Shown piece after piece: positions 57,144 to 64,000 of a stretch of DNA of 64,000 bases (its first letter is position 1; every line of letters starts with the position of its first letter). The DNA comes from JBGPEQ01 sp050180895 (GTDB taxonomy: Bacteria; Pseudomonadota; Alphaproteobacteria; Dongiales; Dongiaceae): positions 806,001-870,000 of the forward strand of contig JBFXDS010000001.1 of the NCBI GenBank assembly GCA_050180895.1, given 5' to 3'. A program made the position numbers and the translations under genes. Below the pieces are notes generated by a model that saw nothing but the letters and a program-made list of their open reading frames with translations, was not told where the DNA came from and ran no database searches.

Positions 57144-59057
57144 ATGATCAAGGGTCGCGTCGTCGGGCTGGCGCTCTGTGCCGCCGTCCTGCTGTCCGCC
57201 GGGCTGGAGCGGCGCGCGGCGGCCGAGACCTACCCTGTCGAGATCCGCTTCACCCACAACGTCTTCGGCGAGAAGATTTTCAGGGGGGAGATCACTGCGG
57301 AGAACGGCCGCTTCGAGACGTTCCTGACGAGCGGCAACAGCCGCGTCCACCTCACCGGCTCGGTCAGCGGCGACGCCGTCTCGGTCTATGGCGAGCTGGT
57401 GTCCGGAACCTGGCGATTCAAGCCGTTCTCCGCCGACGGCGCCTTCTCGGAGTCCACCTTCAACCAGCCCGTCGTGGCGCAGTCGTTCAACGGTCAATCG
57501 GCGCGCGGGTCCATCTCCGTGACCCGGCCGGCCGCGGCAGTCGCGGCGGCTCCGCCGGCAACGGACCAGGCGCCGGCGGTAGCGGCGCCGGCCCGGCAGG
57601 AGACCCAGACCGCGGTGGTCACGCCGCCGACGCCGGCGGAGCCGCCGCTCAGCCGCAACCAGCGCATGGCGATCCAGCGCCAGCTCGGCGTGCTCGGATT
57701 CTATAAGTCCGGCATCGACGGCGATTTCGGACCTGGAACGCGCAAGGCAATCGCTGCTTTCCAGCGCGCCGGGAAACTGGGGCCGACCGGCTATCTCACC
57801 GACGACACGATGGCGCTGCTGACCGAGAGGGCGACCGTTCGCGAGCAGGAGCTGGCGGCCGAGCGGCTTGCCGCCGAGGAGGAACGCGCCCGGCAGGCCG
57901 AAGCGGCGCAAACGACCGAACAGGCCGAAGCGGCATCGCAGGACGCGTCCGCTGTCGTGGCGCCGGAGCCTCCGGCAATCGCGGCGGTGCCTCCCGCCGC
58001 CGAGCCGCCGGTCGCGCCGGCCGCTCCGGCCGACGATTTCAGCGCCGTCATCCCGACGCTGGAGCCGATCGACGCGGAATTCGTCGCGGTCCGGCCTGCC
58101 CGGGTGCGGGCACAGCCGACGGTGACGGCCGATCCGGTGGAAACCCTTGCCGTCGGCGACCGCATCGACGTGCTGGGCCGGCTGCCGCGCGAAGACTGGT
58201 ATCTGGTCGCCCGCGCCGGCCGGCCGCTCGGCTACGTTGTCGCCAGCCAACTGGCCGCGCCGACGACGCTGGCCGACAGCCGTGCCCTGCCCGCGGAGGC
58301 ACCGGCCGAGCCGCAGGCGCCGGCGATCCCGTCGGAGCTGGCGGCGCTGGATTTCGGTCGTTACCACGCCATCGTCATCGGCAACAACGCCTACGAGACG
58401 CTGCCGCGCCTGAAGACGGCGGTGGCCGATGCCAGGGCGGTGGCGGCGACGCTGGAGCAGGATTACGGCTTCACCGTCTCGCTGCTGCTGGACGCCACCG
58501 AGGAGACGGTCATCGGCGAGATGAACAGGATGCGCCGCACCCTGACGCCGCAGGACAACCTGCTGATCTACTATGCCGGCCACGGCTGGTACGACGAGGA
58601 GGCGGATCGCGGCTACTGGCTCCCGGTCGATGCCGCCGCCGACAACCAGTCGAGCTGGATCTCCAACGCCGACATCACGGACATGCTGAAGGCACTGAAG
58701 GCGAAGCATGTTCTGGTGGTGGCCGACAGCTGTTTCTCCGGCACGCTCACGCGCGGCCTCGCCATCGTTACGCAGAGCGCCGGCCACATCGAGACGATCG
58801 TCAAGCGGCGGGCACGCACCGCGCTCACCTCCGGCGGCACCGAGCCCGTTCTCGACGCCGGCGGCGGCGATCATTCGGTGTTCGCCAAGGCGTTCCTCGA
58901 GACGCTGCAGGCCAATGCCGGCGTTATCGACGGCGAGAGCGTCTACCACCGGGTGTTCGAGCAGGTCCGCCTCAATGCCGAGCAGGAGCCGACCTACGAC
59001 AACATCCGCCTCGCCGGCCACGACGGCGGCGACTTCCTGTTCGTGCGGACGCGGTAG
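57144..59057 (+). CDS. Secreted caspase-family protein with peptidoglycan-binding and SH3 modules
   Basis: A 637-residue protein. Signal peptide at 1-28 (GLALCAAVLLSAGLERRAAAE). A beta domain follows (~30-127). Residues ~169-226 form a PG_binding_1 module (MAIQRQLGVLGFYKSGIDGDFGPGTRKAIAAFQ), ~230-265 a Glu/Ala-rich coiled coil, and ~318-370 an SH3b domain. The C-terminal p20 domain (~405-637) has His480 in YYAGHG and Cys530 in ADSCFSG, the caspase dyad, so an active orthocaspase is expected. The ATG at 57144 follows TAGGAGGCGTC. Its substrates are unknown; location is periplasmic by the signal. Confidence 0.9.
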   Translation: MIKGRVVGLALCAAVLLSAGLERRAAAETYPVEIRFTHNVFGEKIFRGEITAENGRFETFLTSGNSRVHLTGSVSGDAVSVYGELVSGTWRFKPFSADGAFSESTFNQPVVAQSFNGQSARGSISVTRPAAAVAAAPPATDQAPAVAAPARQETQTAVVTPPTPAEPPLSRNQRMAIQRQLGVLGFYKSGIDGDFGPGTRKAIAAFQRAGKLGPTGYLTDDTMALLTERATVREQELAAERLAAEEERARQAEAAQTTEQAEAASQDASAVVAPEPPAIAAVPPAAEPPVAPAAPADDFSAVIPTLEPIDAEFVAVRPARVRAQPTVTADPVETLAVGDRIDVLGRLPREDWYLVARAGRPLGYVVASQLAAPTTLADSRALPAEAPAEPQAPAIPSELAALDFGRYHAIVIGNNAYETLPRLKTAVADARAVAATLEQDYGFTVSLLLDATEETVIGEMNRMRRTLTPQDNLLIYYAGHGWYDEEADRGYWLPVDAAADNQSSWISNADITDMLKALKAKHVLVVADSCFSGTLTRGLAIVTQSAGHIETIVKRRARTALTSGGTEPVLDAGGGDHSVFAKAFLETLQANAGVIDGESVYHRVFEQVRLNAEQEPTYDNIRLAGHDGGDFLFVRTR

Positions 59058-59099
59058 GCGACGATTTCAGCGAACCGTCGGCTTGCTTGCATCGCCAGG

Positions 59100-59184
59100 G
59101 TGCGTCCTTCGACAGGCTCAGGATGAGGGAGACTCTCGGTGGCACAAAGAAAACGCCTCATCCTGAGCCTGTCGAAGGACGCAC
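59100..59184. repeat. Palindromic intergenic repeat, copy E
   Basis: Arms of 29 bases (59100-59128 and 59156-59184), AGGCTCAGG variant, loop with TCGGTGGCACAAAG. It lies between the convergent caspase-like and M81 genes and ends 17 bases before the M81 stop codon. Confidence 0.9.
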
Positions 59185-59201
59185 GGCGCTGATCCCAAGC
59201 C

Positions 59202-60647
59202 CTACGAGATGTCGAACGGCCATTTCGGCCGGCGGATCTTGCGGAACGGCAGCCGCGTCAGGTCGCGTTCGAGCGTGCCGGGGCCGCCGATATAGAGGAC
59301 ATCGGCGGCGAAGGGGCTGAAACCGGCATGGAAATGATGGGTCGATTTCACCACGGCGATCCGCCGTGACGCCGGGTCGATCCCGACATTGGTGAAGAGC
59401 TCCGGGCCGAAGGCCTGGGTGCGCAGGGTGTTAAGCACGATGTCCACGCCGTCGGCGCGGACGGCGACGCAATCGCCCAGCGGCTCGTGCGACACGCCAT
59501 AGGACTGGCGGGCATCGCGGCAGATGCCGGTCACCGTCACCCGCAGGTCGAGCGGCGGGCCGGAGGTCGGCCCCATCTTGCCGCCGATGCGCAGGTCGAG
59601 CACGGCGCCTTCGCCGGCGTCCATGGCCGCGCCGGCCGCGATCGGATCCCAGAGCGGCCCGAGCGCGGCGTCCGACACGCCGCGCTCCAGCAGGGCTTGC
59701 AGCACGAAGGTCGAGTCGCTCGGCGCGCCGCCGCCGGCATTGTCGGCCGTGTCGGCGATGACGATCGGCGTCGCGTTCGCCTGGAGGGCCTGATCGAGCG
59801 CGGCTGCGATCGTCACCGGCGCCTTCTGCGCCCGCCCGCGCATGGCGAACAGGCGCTCGCCGAAGTCCTGCGCCAGTCGCGCGCCCAGCTCCGGCCGGTC
59901 GTCGGTGACGACCAGCATTTTGGTGCCCATGTCCGCCGCGTCGCCCCACGGGAAGCCGTGCGCGGCCGACAGCGACAGCACGCCGTCGCGGCCCTCGCGC
60001 GCCTGCATGTCCTGGACGAAGCCGCGCATCGGCTCCCGCGTGGTGTGGAAGAGGTCGATCATGCGGCAGTCGTGGACGGCCATGTGCGGCCGGATCTCGC
60101 GCCGCGCCGCGCGCACCAGCAGATCGACCAGCTCCGTACCGCGCTCGACGAAGTCGGTGTGCGGGTACTCCTTGAACAGCACGAGCAGGTCGGCGGCGTC
60201 CGTCATCTGCGCCGAGACGTGACAGTGAAGATCGAGCAGCGCGCCGACGGCCACGTCCGGCCCGACGATGGCGCGCGTGCGCGCCAGCAGATCGCCTTCG
60301 CAGTCGTCATAGCCCTCGGCGATCATCGCGCCGTGCAGGGAATAGGCGACGATGTCGACCGGCAGGGCAGAGCGCAGCGCCGCCAGCAGCTCGTCGCGCA
60401 GGGCTTCATAGACGCGGCGAACCGTCGGTCCGGCCGGCATGGCGTAGGAGATCGGGCCGAAGATCGCCGCACCGCCGTTCCGCGTCACATACTGCTGGAC
60501 CGCCCAGGGCGCGCCCGTCGCCTCCTGCGGCTCCGCCAGGGGCCGACCGGCGGGTAGCCGCAGATACTCCTCGAAGCCGCGCATCCCCGTTGGCAGGGGC
60601 GAAAAGCTGTTGGTCTCGGTGCCGAGTCCGCCGGTGAAGATGCGCAT
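59202..60647 (-). CDS. M81 family metallopeptidase (MlrC-like)
   Basis: A 481-residue protein of the MlrC family, whose founder takes part in microcystin breakdown. Family segments: FTGGLGTETNSFSPLPTG, VAYSLHGAMIAEGYDDCEGDLLARTRAIVG, LDLHCHVSAQMTDAADLLVLFKEYPHTDFVERG (putative zinc ligands in the LDLHCH region), and IVIADTADNAGGGAPSDSTFVLQALLERGV. Most members outside sphingomonads have unknown substrates, and amidase or peptidase activity is assumed. I use the ATG at 60647 (MRIFTGGLG); one at 60662 is an alternative. No partner mlr genes are near. Confidence 0.88.
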   Translation of the reverse strand: MRIFTGGLGTETNSFSPLPTGMRGFEEYLRLPAGRPLAEPQEATGAPWAVQQYVTRNGGAAIFGPISYAMPAGPTVRRVYEALRDELLAALRSALPVDIVAYSLHGAMIAEGYDDCEGDLLARTRAIVGPDVAVGALLDLHCHVSAQMTDAADLLVLFKEYPHTDFVERGTELVDLLVRAARREIRPHMAVHDCRMIDLFHTTREPMRGFVQDMQAREGRDGVLSLSAAHGFPWGDAADMGTKMLVVTDDRPELGARLAQDFGERLFAMRGRAQKAPVTIAAALDQALQANATPIVIADTADNAGGGAPSDSTFVLQALLERGVSDAALGPLWDPIAAGAAMDAGEGAVLDLRIGGKMGPTSGPPLDLRVTVTGICRDARQSYGVSHEPLGDCVAVRADGVDIVLNTLRTQAFGPELFTNVGIDPASRRIAVVKSTHHFHAGFSPFAADVLYIGGPGTLERDLTRLPFRKIRRPKWPFDIS

Positions 60648-60665
60648 GGTTGCAGGATCCATCCG

Positions 60666-60735
60666 TGCGTCCTTCGATAGGGAAATCTTCGTGGCACGAA
60701 AACAAGCTCTCGTCCTGAGCCTGTCGAAGGACGCA
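60666..60735. repeat. Palindromic repeat, copy F (degenerate)
   Basis: The left arm is cut to TGCGTCCTTCGA (60666-60677), while the right arm (60711-60735) is longer (CGTCCTGAGCCTGTCGAAGG...). The loop keeps CTTCGTGGCACGAA. The middle of the left arm is deleted, so only the outer 12 bases can pair well. It lies upstream of the M81 gene. Confidence 0.8.
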
Positions 60736-60810
60736 GGATGTTGATCCGAGTCTCCGGTAGAGGCAAGCAGGGTACGGGCCGCCGAGAGCGGACCGCGAGA
60801 ACCGCGCGCT

Positions 60811-63540
60811 TCAGCCCGCGGCGCGCTTGCGGGGCGGTCGCTTGGTCGCGGCGTTGGCCGCTTCCGGCGTCGCGTCGCCGATGTCCGCCGTCGCCTGCGC
60901 CTTCGGCTTGCGCGCCTTGGTCTTCTTTTCCGCGGCATCGCCGGCCGCCTTCGTCGCGCCGCGCTTGCCGCCCTTGGCCTTCTGCTGCTTGGCCGCGAGC
61001 AGGGCGACGGCGTCGTCCAGCGTCAGCGTCTCGGGATCGCTGCCGCCGGGCAGCGACGCCAGCGTCTTGCCGTGGCGGACATAGGGACCGTAGCGCCCGC
61101 TGTGCAGCGTGACCGGCCCGCCCTCGGTCGGGTGCTCGCCGAGGCTCTTGCCCGGCGGCGTGCGCCGGCCGCCCGTGGACGGCTCCGCCAGCAGGCTGAC
61201 GGCGCGGTTGAGGCCGATGGTCAGCACGTCGTCGTCGCCGCGGATCGATTTGTAGGCGTCGCCATGCTTCAGGTACGGCCCGAAGCGGCCGAGCCCGGCG
61301 ATGATCGGCTGGCCCGTCTCCGGATGCAGCCCGACCGTGCGCGGCAGCGACAGCAGCCCGACCGCAGTCTCCAGCGTCACGTCGGCCGGCGACAGGCCGC
61401 GCGGCAACGAGGCGCGCTTGGGCTTGTCCTTGGCGGCTTTCGCGCCCTTGCCCTTGCCTTTCGGCTTCGGCTCGGCATGCCCGTTGCCAGTGCCATTCCC
61501 GTTGCCGTCGCCGAGTTGCACGTAACAGCCATAGGGCCCGTGCCGCAGCGTCACCGGCAATCCGCTGGCCGGATCGTTGCCGAGCAGCTTCGGCCCCTCC
61601 TGCTCGCCGCCGTTGCCGTTGTCGATGCCGAGCCGGCGGGTGTAGCGGCACTCCGGGTAATTCGAGCAGCCGATGAAGGCGCCGAACTTGCCGAGCCGCA
61701 GGCCGAGCCGGCCGCTCTTGCAGCCGGGGCACAGGCGCGGGTCGTAATTGTCGTTGGCCGGAAAGAAGTGCGGTCCCAGTTCGGCGTCCAGCGAGTCGAT
61801 GACCTGCGTGATGCTGAGGTCTTTGGTCCCGGCGATGGCTTGGCTGAAGGCGCTCCAGAAATCCCGCAGGACGCGCTTCCAGGCGATGCGGCCGCCGGAG
61901 ATGTCGTCGAGCTGCTCCTCCAGGAGGGCGGTGAAGTCGTAGGCGAAATAATGCTCGAAGAAGCTGGTGAGGAAGGCGGTCACCAGCCGGCCGCGATCCT
62001 CCGGGATGAAGCGGCGCTTCTCCAGCCTGACGTACTTGCGGTCCTGCAGAACCTGCAGGATGGAAGCGTAGGTGGAGGGCCGGCCGATGCCGAGTTCCTC
62101 CAGCCGCTTCACCAGGCTGGCCTCGGAGTAGCGCGGCGGCGGCTGTGTGAAATGCTGCTGCGGCGTGACGCTGTCGCGGGTGACCGGCTGGCCCTCGGCC
62201 ATGTTCGGCAGCCGGCCGCCGCTCTCCTCATCCTCCGCCGGATCGTCGCGGTCCTCCTGATAGAGCGTGAGGAAGCCGTCGAACACCACGACCGAGCCGG
62301 TGGCGCGCATCGTCACCGTGCCGCCGCCGCCGCTCACGTCGACCGCCACCTGGTCGAGCACCGCGCTCTCCATCTGGCTGGCCAAGGTGCGCTTCCAGAC
62401 CAGCTCGTAGAGACCCTGCTCGTCGGGATCGAGATAGCGCGCCATATCCTGCGGGCGCCGGTTCATGTCGGTCGGGCGGATCGCCTCGTGCGCCTCCTGG
62501 GCGTTCTTGGCCGGCGACTTGTAGATACGCGGCGTCTCCGGCAGGTACTTCATGCCGTAGACGCGGTCGATGTAGTAGCGGCAGGAGGCGATCGCCTCGT
62601 TGGAGAGGGCGACGCCGTCCGTGCGCATGTAGGTGATGAGCCCCACCGTCTCGCCGCCGACATTGACGCCCTCGTAGAGCTTCTGCGCGATGCGCATGGT
62701 GCGGCTGGCCGACAGCCCCAGCTTGCGCGAGGCTTCCTGCTGCAGGGTCGAGGTGGTGAAGGGCGAGGACGGATTGCGCTTGACGGTCTTGCGCTCGACG
62801 GCGGCGACGTGGAACGGCGCGCCGGCCATGATCCTGGCGACGGCGGCTTCCGCCGCGGCTTGGTTCGGCAGGTCGAACTTGTCGAGCTTCCTGCCGTCGA
62901 GATGAGTGAGACGCGCGGTGAACGCGTCGCCGGCCGCCGTCTTGAACAGCGCCTCGATGGTCCAGTACTCGCGCGGCTTGAAGGCCTCGATCTCGGCTTC
63001 GCGCTCGCAGATGAGCCGCAGCGCCACCGACTGCACGCGTCCGGCCGACTTGCTGCCCGGCAGCTTGCGCCACAGCACAGGCGACAGGGTGAAGCCGACG
63101 AGGTAGTCGAGGGCGCGGCGCGCCAGATAGGCCTCGACCAGCTCGTGGTTCAGCGCGCGCGGGTTCTTCATGGCGTCGAGCACCGCGCTCTTGGTCACCT
63201 CGTTGAAGACCACGCGCTTGACGTCGACATCGCCGAGCGCCTTGCGGCGGCGCAGCTCCTCGGCGATGTGCCAGGAGATGGCCTCGCCCTCGCGGTCGGG
63301 GTCGGTGGCGAGGATCAGCTGGTCGGCTGACTTGACGGCCTGGGCGATCTCCTTGAGGCGCCCTTCCGCCCGGTTGTCGACCTGCCAGTCCATGTCGAAG
63401 TCGTCGTCCGGACGGACGGACCCATCCTTCGGCGGCAGGTCCCGCACATGGCCGAAGCTGGCGATGACCTTGTAGCCAGGGCCCAGATACTTGTTGATGG
63501 TCTTGGCCTTGGCGGGCGATTCGACGACGACGACCTGCAT
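60811..63540 (-). CDS. topA: DNA topoisomerase I
   Basis: A 909-residue type IA topoisomerase relaxing negative supercoils. Toprim start VVVESPAKAKTINKYLGPGYKV, then DREGEAISWHIAEEL, and the active-site Tyr in GLITYMRTDGVALS. The C-terminal region has one four-Cys zinc module (CPGCKSGRLGLRLGKFGAFIGCSNYPEC) followed by several topo C-terminal repeats (KFGPYLKHGD, RYGPYVRHGKTLA types) and a Lys/Ala-rich tail. dprA lies upstream, as is common. The ATG at 63540 is preferred. Confidence 0.97.
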   Translation of the reverse strand: MQVVVVESPAKAKTINKYLGPGYKVIASFGHVRDLPPKDGSVRPDDDFDMDWQVDNRAEGRLKEIAQAVKSADQLILATDPDREGEAISWHIAEELRRRKALGDVDVKRVVFNEVTKSAVLDAMKNPRALNHELVEAYLARRALDYLVGFTLSPVLWRKLPGSKSAGRVQSVALRLICEREAEIEAFKPREYWTIEALFKTAAGDAFTARLTHLDGRKLDKFDLPNQAAAEAAVARIMAGAPFHVAAVERKTVKRNPSSPFTTSTLQQEASRKLGLSASRTMRIAQKLYEGVNVGGETVGLITYMRTDGVALSNEAIASCRYYIDRVYGMKYLPETPRIYKSPAKNAQEAHEAIRPTDMNRRPQDMARYLDPDEQGLYELVWKRTLASQMESAVLDQVAVDVSGGGGTVTMRATGSVVVFDGFLTLYQEDRDDPAEDEESGGRLPNMAEGQPVTRDSVTPQQHFTQPPPRYSEASLVKRLEELGIGRPSTYASILQVLQDRKYVRLEKRRFIPEDRGRLVTAFLTSFFEHYFAYDFTALLEEQLDDISGGRIAWKRVLRDFWSAFSQAIAGTKDLSITQVIDSLDAELGPHFFPANDNYDPRLCPGCKSGRLGLRLGKFGAFIGCSNYPECRYTRRLGIDNGNGGEQEGPKLLGNDPASGLPVTLRHGPYGCYVQLGDGNGNGTGNGHAEPKPKGKGKGAKAAKDKPKRASLPRGLSPADVTLETAVGLLSLPRTVGLHPETGQPIIAGLGRFGPYLKHGDAYKSIRGDDDVLTIGLNRAVSLLAEPSTGGRRTPPGKSLGEHPTEGGPVTLHSGRYGPYVRHGKTLASLPGGSDPETLTLDDAVALLAAKQQKAKGGKRGATKAAGDAAEKKTKARKPKAQATADIGDATPEAANAATKRPPRKRAAG

Positions 63541-63586
63541 GGAGCCTTATATGTCTGCCGGGAATGACCCTGATAAGGGGAAACCG

Positions 63587-64000
63587 TCAGGAACCATGCG
63601 CCGTTGCGGTTAACAAAAGGGAAACGCGGTTGCCGGGATGGCGCTCCAGGCGCCCTGCCAGTTCCAGATCCAGCAGCACCGCCCGCACGGCGGGGGCTGA
63701 CAGATGGCACTGCCGGACCAGTTCGTCAACCGCCACCGGATGCGGTCCCAGCAGTTCCACGACTGTTCCATGGGCGTTGTCCGACGGAGAATCTTCAATA
63801 ATTTCAGAAAGTTGGCTTTCGGGCCGCGGTGTCCGCTCAGGCAGGCGGGTCATGCCGGCCAGGGCGGCGGTCACGTCCGCCGCCCCTTCGACCAGGGTGG
63901 CGCCTTGGCGAATCAGGTTGTTGGTGCCGCGGCAGCGCGGGTCGAGCGGCGATCCCGGCACCGCCAGCACCTCGCGGCCCTGCTCGAGCGCCAGCCGCGC
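63587..64000 (-). CDS. dprA: DNA processing protein DprA, C-terminal part
   Basis: The frame is open to the right edge; the start lies beyond the window. The visible part begins in ARLALEQGREVLAVPGSPLDPRCRGTNNLIRQGATLVEGAADV, the end of the Rossmann core of DprA/Smf, which loads RecA on incoming single-stranded DNA. The last ~65 residues form the winged-helix DML1-like domain (VELLGPHPVAVDELVRQCHLSAPAVRAVLLDLELAGRLERHPGNRVSL). topA follows 46 bases downstream on the same strand, the conserved dprA-topA order. Confidence 0.94.
   Translation of the reverse strand, partial: ARLALEQGREVLAVPGSPLDPRCRGTNNLIRQGATLVEGAADVTAALAGMTRLPERTPRPESQLSEIIEDSPSDNAHGTVVELLGPHPVAVDELVRQCHLSAPAVRAVLLDLELAGRLERHPGNRVSLLLTATAHGS

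Noticed and set aside
3195..60735. The palindromic repeats as a CRISPR array
   Set aside because: Copies are kilobases apart, each is a self-contained inverted repeat, and there are no regular spacers or cas genes.

Overview
The window is a high-GC chromosomal segment of a free-living alphaproteobacterium. Supporting markers are the divK-pleD-rpmG block, a HdaA-type replication regulator, an EipB (DUF1849) envelope protein, a DinB with an N-terminal zinc ribbon, CtrA-like boxes (TTAA-N7-TTAAC), an AspRS with the non-discriminating signature, and interspersed palindromes of the 'TGCGTCCTTCGACAAGCTC' type common in this class. The genus is not determinable from the sequence; a Rhodospirillales-like lineage is a guess. 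I see no rRNA, tRNA, CRISPR array, prophage or intact insertion sequence.

Layout. 0-7.6 kb: envelope and housekeeping block (mltG end, an SDR, yicC, gmk, rsmA, surA, lptD). 7.8-11.3 kb: two leucyl aminopeptidase paralogues flank holC. 11.3-18.8 kb: redox genes (flavin reductase-like, glutathione peroxidase), hspQ, an ABC-F ATPase, ndk, a tiny cytochrome oxidase subunit IV-like gene, and purMN. 18.9-21.9 kb: an overlapping operon of DUF2066, a CDP-alcohol phosphatidyltransferase, an AI-2E type permease and hdaA. 22.8-28.9 kb: a polyphosphate neighbourhood (CYTH-CHAD protein, SixA phosphatase, ppk1, ppx), then an M23 peptidase and rnd. 31.3-38 kb: an accessory block (SMP-30 lactonase, then the DUF3141-pta-ackA-fabI operon with an FNR/FixK-type site), followed by aspS. 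39.9-49.1 kb: secreted hypotheticals, an SDR, agmatine deiminase, an isolated fliG, a 2-hydroxyacid dehydrogenase, eipB and dinB. 49.3-51.5 kb: divK-pleD and rpmG. 51.5-64 kb: Nudix, S41 protease, rnr, cupin, a secreted caspase-like protein, an M81 peptidase, topA and the dprA end.

How the genes work together. Much of the window serves the envelope (mltG, surA, lptD, phospholipid synthase, M23, DUF882 and CHAP proteins, eipB, S41 protease) and cell-cycle control (hdaA, divK, pleD, CtrA-like boxes). The DUF3141-pta-ackA-fabI operon links acetyl-CoA/acetyl-phosphate overflow to fatty acid synthesis and looks oxygen-regulated. The ppk1-ppx-CHAD group manages polyphosphate.

The least explained structure is a 121-122 bp intergenic repeat present twice (24388-24509 and 32269-32389). 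It folds into a four-way cloverleaf with no unpaired junction bases and shows compensatory changes between copies. In the first copy its CTAG ends form the stop codons of both flanking convergent genes. Other hairpin families also sit at gene ends.
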